Shown: piece by piece, positions 60,091-64,000 of the stretch | How positions within the stretch are numbered: the stretch's first letter is position 1 | Layout of the letters: each line of letters starts with the position of its first letter | From: Streptococcus suis | GTDB lineage: Bacteria > Bacillota > Bacilli > Lactobacillales > Streptococcaceae | Length of the DNA: 64,000 bases | Direction: 5' to 3' | Assembly (NCBI RefSeq): GCF_024509525.1 | Contig: NZ_JAMWEM010000004.1 | Location: forward strand, 1 to 64,000 | The notes under the pieces: generated by a model | Databases searched by the model: none | Seen by the model: the letters and a program-made list of their open reading frames with translations, nothing else | What the model was told of the DNA's origin: nothing | Program-made: the position numbers and the translations under genes

Positions 60091-60792
60091 CTATCCAAAT
60101 AAGATGATTAGATAATTGACAACTGAGAACAAGACAAGAAGGCTATTATTCAAAATGTGAACAGCAATCGCATCCTTGATACTTCCACGACGTGCGTAGG
60201 CCAAGTAGAAAATGGCACCCAAGGCGAAGTAGGTCACAAATTCAATCGGATATACGATATGAAACAGGGCGAAAATGCTTGAGCTAATCACCAATTTCAA
60301 CCACTTATTGCCTGTCTTGAAAAATTATTGACTGAAGAATCCTCGAAAGACAAGCTCTTCCATAACCGGTGCAAACAGGCCAATGGCTACATGAAAAGCT
60401 ATGAAATAGAGGGGAAACATAGTTGCTACCTGCTCACTGGTCGCAAACAGGGCTGCATCATTGGCAGACATGGTATTTCCAGTACCTAGTTGAACTAGCA
60501 AGGTACCCAAAACTGCGACAACACGGGTTGCTAGGAAAAATAGCAGAGCAATCCCAAAGTCTTTCCAAGTAAAGCGCAACTCTCTCATTGCCCCTGTCAC
60601 CTGCTGTCGATACCGCTTTCCAATCAGGAAAATGAGCAGACTAACTAAAACAAGATACCCAATGCTAAACACCCATTTCATCGCTACTGGAGTCTGTGCC
60701 TCTTGCCCGATGAAGAGCATGGGAAGTAGATTAAAAACAATCGTTAATAGGATCAGGCCAACAAATAGGACAATTTTTTTCAAACGTTTCAT
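60091..60792 (-). pseudogene. CPBP (Abi) intramembrane protease interrupted by a TAA
   Basis: The frame from the ATG at 60792 is open for 155 codons, stops at TAA 60327-60325, and continues open in the same frame for 77 more. All three CPBP motifs survive: EELVFRG before the stop, and FALFH and HILNN after it. It would be 233 residues when intact. The stop falls just after the motif-1 helix, so the truncated product lacks the catalytic histidines. CPBP proteins in bacteriocin loci act in immunity or leader processing. Start overlaps the upstream stop (TAATG). Confidence 0.85.
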
Positions 60793-61802
60793 TATTCAGC
60801 CTCCTTATGAACAATCGCTAGTCCTTGTATGACAAGAGCGAGCATGAGAGTCAGTAAGCCTATAGGCCCACCAATTCCCAAAGAAGCCTCGCCTGTTTTC
60901 GGAAGAATCTTTGCCCCTGCACTCTGAGTAGGACTTGTTGGTAAAACAGGTTTGACCTGTCGTACAACAGAAACTCCTGAAGGGGTTGGTGTTGTCAACT
61001 CCAAGAGAGACGCATCTGTTTCACCTTCCAAAACCTCGGCTTGCTTAGTCTGATTTGCCGCTTCATCCTTCGAAATCTCTTGTGTTTCCTGAGAAGATTG
61101 TGTGTCTTTTGGTGCCGTCTCTACTTCCTGAGGAGACCCTTGTTCTTCAGTTGTACTTGGAGCCTGCTCTTCCTCACCAGCTACTAACTGTGGAGGAGTC
61201 TTTCCTAGATAAAAGTAATCATAGAGTTCCTGAGCACTGATACCGCCACCGACCCAACCAGCCAGCACTTGACCATTTTTGATATAGAGAATGGTCGGTG
61301 TGCCTGGGATTCCTACTTCCTTAAAGAGAAATTCCTTGGCAGTATCATCAAAGTCATCTCCTTCCGTATCATAGTACTCGATTGTGCCACCTGTCAACTG
61401 ATGTAGTTTCTTTAACTCAGGGGAGAATTGGCGACAGTAGTAACAGGTCCCACGCCCAAAGTACAGAAGGTGTTCCTGATTGTCCTCTGTAAATGCTGCT
61501 CGCACTGCTCCGATATCAATCTTTTGAAAAGCTGCCACAGTCTCCAGGTAGTCCTCCAGACTAATCTCAACCGCTTGACTGACCTCCTCATGTACGGTTA
61601 AGGACGACCCAGTTGCCTCAGCCGTCTCTTCAGTTTCAGAAGTTGGCGCTGTCCCTTCTTTCTCTTCTGTCGGCTGCACAACCTCCGTCACTGCTGGTGA
61701 AGAGTCTACTTGCCCAGTCATCTCTGCCTGAGCGACACTCACTTGAAGACTGGTCAGCAAAATCGTGCAAACAAGGGCACTGGCAAGTAATTGCTTTTTC
61801 AT
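60792..61802 (-). CDS. Secreted, sortase-anchored thioredoxin-like bacteriocin accessory protein
   Basis: 336 residues from the ATG at 61802 (AAGGAG upstream). Signal peptide (about 1-27), acidic Thr/Glu linker, thioredoxin fold (about 80-235) with CYYC at 120-123 and cis-Pro in GIPGTPTIL, a second Gln/Glu/Thr-rich linker, then LPKTG (about 300-304), a hydrophobic helix and a basic tail (HKEAE): a complete sortase signal. The thioredoxin part resembles the PedC/BrcD 'bacteriocin transport accessory' family, normally not wall-anchored. Predicted to form disulfides outside the cell. Directly behind a 21-bp-period box and before the CPBP gene. Confidence 0.85.
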   Translation of the reverse strand: MKKQLLASALVCTILLTSLQVSVAQAEMTGQVDSSPAVTEVVQPTEEKEGTAPTSETEETAEATGSSLTVHEEVSQAVEISLEDYLETVAAFQKIDIGAVRAAFTEDNQEHLLYFGRGTCYYCRQFSPELKKLHQLTGGTIEYYDTEGDDFDDTAKEFLFKEVGIPGTPTILYIKNGQVLAGWVGGGISAQELYDYFYLGKTPPQLVAGEEEQAPSTTEEQGSPQEVETAPKDTQSSQETQEISKDEAANQTKQAEVLEGETDASLLELTTPTPSGVSVVRQVKPVLPTSPTQSAGAKILPKTGEASLGIGGPIGLLTLMLALVIQGLAIVHKEAE

Positions 61803-61827
61803 TTCTACAACTCCTTTTTTCTTTATA

Positions 61828-61833
61828 GGCTTA
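61828..61833 (-). promoter_or_regulatory. -10 of the thioredoxin/CPBP/peptide operon
   Basis: TACAAT on the minus strand about 35 bp downstream of the second repeat of box 1. The usual -35 is replaced by the regulator site. Confidence 0.55.
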
Positions 61834-61867
61834 TTGTACAGATTTTTCTCCAAATGATTTGCCCATT

Positions 61868-61898
61868 TCCTGAATGGTCGTCCAAGCGTCCTGAATGG
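61868..61898 (-). promoter_or_regulatory. BlpR/ComE-type direct-repeat box 1
   Basis: Minus strand: CCATTCAGGA at 61898-61889 and again at 61877-61868, start-to-start distance 21 bp (two helical turns). Such paired direct repeats upstream of a -10 are bound by LytTR response regulators of bacteriocin or competence systems. Confidence 0.8.
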
Positions 61899-61945
61899 AA
61901 GAGGCCTGCAAATCCTGACAAAATCCAAGGATGACACCCTACTAT

Positions 61946-62242
61946 TTATCGAATGATTCCCGTGGCGATGAGACCTCTACCCAGATTCTTCTCCCACTCT
62001 CCATAGGCTGATATTTTTTTATAAAATTGACTCAGGCCAGGGGAAAGGGCAATTCGATGGAAAACATTTCGAACAGCCAACTTTCGAATGCTCTCCGCTA
62101 GAGCAAGGATTGTTCTTTCTGTATCTCTGGTCCGTCCAAATTCCTGTTTATAGGCGACCAAGAGTTTCCGCTCCTCTGCCGTAATGGTCGGATTCAAGAT
62201 AAGGTTGATCAGTTCTTCCATGATTTTCTCTCTCGTTTCCAT
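61946..62242 (-). CDS. Bacteriocin immunity protein (EntA/PedB-like)
   Basis: 98 residues, all-helical, with the pattern of enterocin-A-type immunity proteins ([20 protein letters not shown]...[12 protein letters not shown]). GGAGGGT precedes the ATG. It has its own 21-bp-period box (box 2) and is not next to a recognisable class IIa bacteriocin, so it may be an orphan immunity gene protecting against neighbours' bacteriocins. Confidence 0.82.
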   Translation of the reverse strand: METREKIMEELINLILNPTITAEERKLLVAYKQEFGRTRDTERTILALAESIRKLAVRNVFHRIALSPGLSQFYKKISAYGEWEKNLGRGLIATGIIR

Positions 62243-62272
62243 TTTCTACCCTCCGTATGTTGTCATTGATAG

Positions 62273-62278
62273 CATCAG
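62273..62278 (-). promoter_or_regulatory. -10 of the immunity gene
   Basis: TATACT on the minus strand about 33 bp after the second repeat of box 2. Confidence 0.55.
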
Positions 62279-62311
62279 TATAGCAGGTAATCGCATCTTC
62301 GTTTGTCCATT

Positions 62312-62342
62312 TCCTGAACGGTCATCCAGGCTTCCTGAATAG
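62312..62342 (-). promoter_or_regulatory. BlpR/ComE-type direct-repeat box 2
   Basis: Minus strand CTATTCAGGA (62342-62333) and CCGTTCAGGA (62321-62312), period 21 bp. Slightly degenerate compared with boxes 1 and 3. Confidence 0.75.
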
Positions 62343-62445
62343 TTACAAATACGAAAATGAAGCCCAGCATCTATCTGGACTCCAATCTTTTTCTTTTTGT
62401 TTGCTACAAGACCATCAAACTATTCCACATGATGATGGATTCCGA

Positions 62446-62661
62446 TTACATATTTTCGTCAGTCTCCATTCTCTTTCTCCTCACTACATGTATCAACAGA
62501 CCGATAACAAATACTGCAATGGAAGACAGATTTGAAAATGTCCAAAATGGTGCATCAAATACAAAGGTATTGTAGAGTGCAAGACTGAAACCGACACTAT
62601 ATAAAACTGCAACAAATAACCACAAACCATTTTCTATTTTTTTATCAGATAATTTCTTCAT
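62446..62661 (-). CDS. Two-helix membrane protein, immunity-like
   Basis: 71 residues: basic start (MKKLSDKKIENG), helices about 13-33 and 42-62, charged tail (RRKRMETDENM). AAAGGAG precedes the ATG. Small membrane proteins of this shape are common immunity or accessory products in streptococcal blp loci; no specific family recognised. Probably co-transcribed with the CPBP gene before it from box 3. Confidence 0.7.
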   Translation of the reverse strand: MKKLSDKKIENGLWLFVAVLYSVGFSLALYNTFVFDAPFWTFSNLSSIAVFVIGLLIHVVRRKRMETDENM

Positions 62662-62810
62662 GTCCGTTCTCCTTTATTACTCATTCATCTGTAACCTGAT
62701 AAACAGGGCACGATGTACGAACAACTGATAACTCTTGTGATAACAATAAACGACTCCCACCTCCTACATCAAAAATTCTCCCTGCTGCAACAAATTAGAT
62801 GACTTCTTGG
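62662..62810 (-). other. Short gap after the CPBP gene
   Basis: One frame is open from a stop at about 62801 to the stop near 62690 (GRIFDVGGGSRLLLSQELS...), but it has no proper start codon or ribosome site. Could be the tail of a lost peptide gene; not called. Confidence 0.3.
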
Positions 62811-63446
62811 CTAGAGATTTGCAATGGTAACCAAGGTATTCCAGACAATGTGTAGAATCATCGGGGCGTAAATCTTCTTCGTCTTTTGGAACAAGAATGC
62901 AAAAATCAATCCCATTCCAAAATAAGGAAGCATTTCCAATGGTCTAAACCCGTGCATATGCCCGAGGGCAAAGAGGAAGGCTGACAAGAGGCAACTTAAG
63001 CCGTATCGGCTCCATTTTTCAAAACGTTTCATCACCCAACCACGATAGATGACCTCTTCAACAATCGGGCCGAGGAGACTTGCCCACAAAATATACCCTA
63101 ATTTTGATAAACCACTGAGTGAGGCATAGACTGTATCTATCCTAGTCTCATTTTCTGTGGTTGGTATATAACGAGCAATGGTCACCAACCAGTAGTAGAG
63201 TGCAAAAAAGCCAACAACTGTCCACAAAATAGACATGAGCCGAGGTCTTTCTACTCTCCATATCTCCATTTTGTTGGTCTCCTGCAACTGTTGAAGACAG
63301 AGCAGGCTAATCAGAGACCATAAAATGACAGAGCAGAATTGTTACCCACCCAATGTTAGAGGCAGATGATAGATAACTAAACGTCCAATCGGATCTGCCA
63401 ATACAATGGTTCCCAATAAGAAATAATCTTTTTTTACATTGTCCAT
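62811..63446 (-). pseudogene. CPBP (Abi) intramembrane protease interrupted by a TAA near its N-terminus
   Basis: ATG at 63446 opens 34 codons (membrane-like, DYFLLGTIVLADPIGRL), then TAA at 63344-63342, then the same frame continues for 176 codons through a full CPBP domain: EEVIYRG, FALGH, HIVWN. The intact length (about 211) suits the family better than the downstream piece alone (158, from a TTG at 63287 without a good site). A weak restart at TTG 63287 or ATG 63269 could still give a protein with all catalytic motifs. Confidence 0.78.
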
Positions 63447-63509
63447 AAAGTCACCTAATTTCTCCTGTATATGTTCTTATTTTGTCTCCTTGCTACTTTG
63501 ATAAGTCTA

Positions 63510-63515
63510 GTATAG
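63510..63515 (-). promoter_or_regulatory. -10 of the CPBP/small-membrane-protein unit
   Basis: TATACT on the minus strand about 30 bp downstream of the second repeat of box 3. Confidence 0.55.
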
Positions 63516-63543
63516 CTGATTTTTGAAGAAATCATTCTCCATT

Positions 63544-63574
63544 TCCTGAATGGTCGTCCAATCGTCCTGAATGG
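63544..63574 (-). promoter_or_regulatory. BlpR/ComE-type direct-repeat box 3
   Basis: Minus strand CCATTCAGGA at 63574-63565 and 63553-63544, period 21 bp, nearly the same sequence as box 1 including the spacer (CG.TTGGACGA). Confidence 0.8.
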
Positions 63575-63640
63575 AAGGTTGGAGTATGCAAGAGGTTAGA
63601 TAAAAAGAACAGCTTCTCAAAACCGCTCTTCAACATAGAC

Positions 63641-64000
63641 TTATTGGTTGATTAGTAATAGCACAAAACTGTTCCATAAAATGTGTAAACAAATCGCAGG
63701 ATAAATGGTTTCTGACTTTTTGAATAGGAAGGCGTAGATGCAGCCCATCCCAAAATAGGTCATAAAGTCTGTCACTGACCAGCCGTACAGTAGGGTATGC
63801 CCCATTGAAAATAAGCTGGCAGAAACAAGGGCTTCCAAGGAAAAAATGGAATTTTTTTCTAGATTCTTCATCAACAAACCTCGGAAAACCAACTCCTCAC
63901 CTATGGGTCCCACTATCATCGCATAAGCATTGAAAATGAAGAGTTCCATCCCAACATACTGTTGCTCATTTATGGCTTGTTGGTTAGCTGGTAGGGGAAA
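63641..64000 (-). CDS. CPBP (Abi) intramembrane protease, partial at the right edge
   Basis: Frame open from the window end to the stop at 63641 (119 codons visible); the N-terminus lies outside. Motifs: EELVFRG, FSMGH, HILWN, so the catalytic set is complete. Third CPBP gene of the locus and the only one seen without an internal stop. A weak hairpin (about 63605-63631) follows the stop, ahead of box 3. Confidence 0.82.
   Translation of the reverse strand, partial: FPLPANQQAINEQQYVGMELFIFNAYAMIVGPIGEELVFRGLLMKNLEKNSIFSLEALVSASLFSMGHTLLYGWSVTDFMTYFGMGCIYAFLFKKSETIYPAICLHILWNSFVLLLINQ

Noticed and set aside
62357-62575. Plus-strand 72-codon frame in the bacteriocin locus
   Set aside because: It overlaps the antisense of the 71-residue membrane protein and lacks a ribosome site; composition does not look like a real protein.
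62690-62801. Small frame with a GGG motif (IFDVGGGSRLLLS) as another double-glycine peptide
   Set aside because: No start codon or ribosome site, and the residues before GG do not fit the leader rule.
60325-63344. Idea that TAA is read through or recoded in the CPBP genes
   Set aside because: Other genes in the window end normally at TAA, no recoding element is visible, and the two sites have different contexts; nonsense mutation is simpler.

Overview
The window reads as the chromosome of a low-GC Gram-positive coccus, almost certainly a Streptococcus and most probably S. suis. This is inferred from gene order (opp / suf / rgpG-mecA-uppP / ilv), protein style, and short RUP-like repeats; no 16S gene is inside the window to prove it. 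Most of the 64 kb is core housekeeping DNA. The accessory or decayed parts are about 43.0-46.0 kb and 59.9-64.0 kb.

Layout. 1-220: tandem promoters and leader of an rRNA operon that runs off the left edge. 0.26-6.1 kb: oligopeptide importer oppA-D-F-B-C. 6.3-7.6 kb: a DacA/PBP3-like protein whose catalytic motifs are mutated. 7.8-13.4 kb: sufCDSUB Fe-S assembly operon. 13.6-16.4 kb: rgpG/tagO-like, mecA, uppP. 16.6-18.9 kb: amino-acid ABC importer. 19-20.4 kb: small conserved protein and SPFH protein. 20.4-25.2 kb: ilvBN-ilvC-ilvA with a perfect CodY box. 25.4-27.8 kb: glycosyltransferase/GtrA, phosphodiester-glycosidase-like protein and a membrane protein. 27.9-31 kb: aquaglyceroporin, FNT transporter, lrgAB. 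31.2-33.3 kb: PadR-HAAS-DUF4097 operon. 33.4-41.3 kb: two ABC export systems and a TetR/YhgE divergon. 41.4-43 kb: two tandem Cof phosphatases. 43-46 kb: a decayed array of lipase-like gene fragments alternating with two modular lipoproteins. 46.1-50 kb: CapA-like protein, pyrD, gdhA. 50.3-53.4 kb: MscS, and a glycine-riboswitch-controlled AGCS symporter. 53.6-59.8 kb: lactococcin-972-type ABC/DUF1430 pair, msrAB, DUF389, trxA, GNAT. 59.9-64 kb: a bacteriocin/immunity locus.

The most interesting region is the right end. Three minus-strand transcription units each start behind two copies of CCATTCAGGA (or a close variant) spaced exactly 21 bp apart and followed by a -10 box. This is the architecture of promoters driven by BlpR/ComE-type LytTR regulators. 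They control an EntA/PedB-type immunity protein, a signal-peptide-bearing thioredoxin-like protein with an LPKTG sortase signal, small membrane proteins, three CPBP (Abi) proteases (two broken by a single in-frame TAA), and a 48-residue peptide with a textbook double-glycine leader and a proline-rich mature part.

The second notable region (43-46 kb) looks like repeated [lipase-like secreted protein + lipoprotein] cassettes: two lipoprotein genes share 177 of 180 bases across their N-terminal coding part and then diverge completely, while the genes before and after them are truncated. Nitrogen and amino-acid genes (ilvB, gdhA, oppA) carry CodY-like boxes, which ties peptide import, branched-chain synthesis and glutamate metabolism to one regulator.
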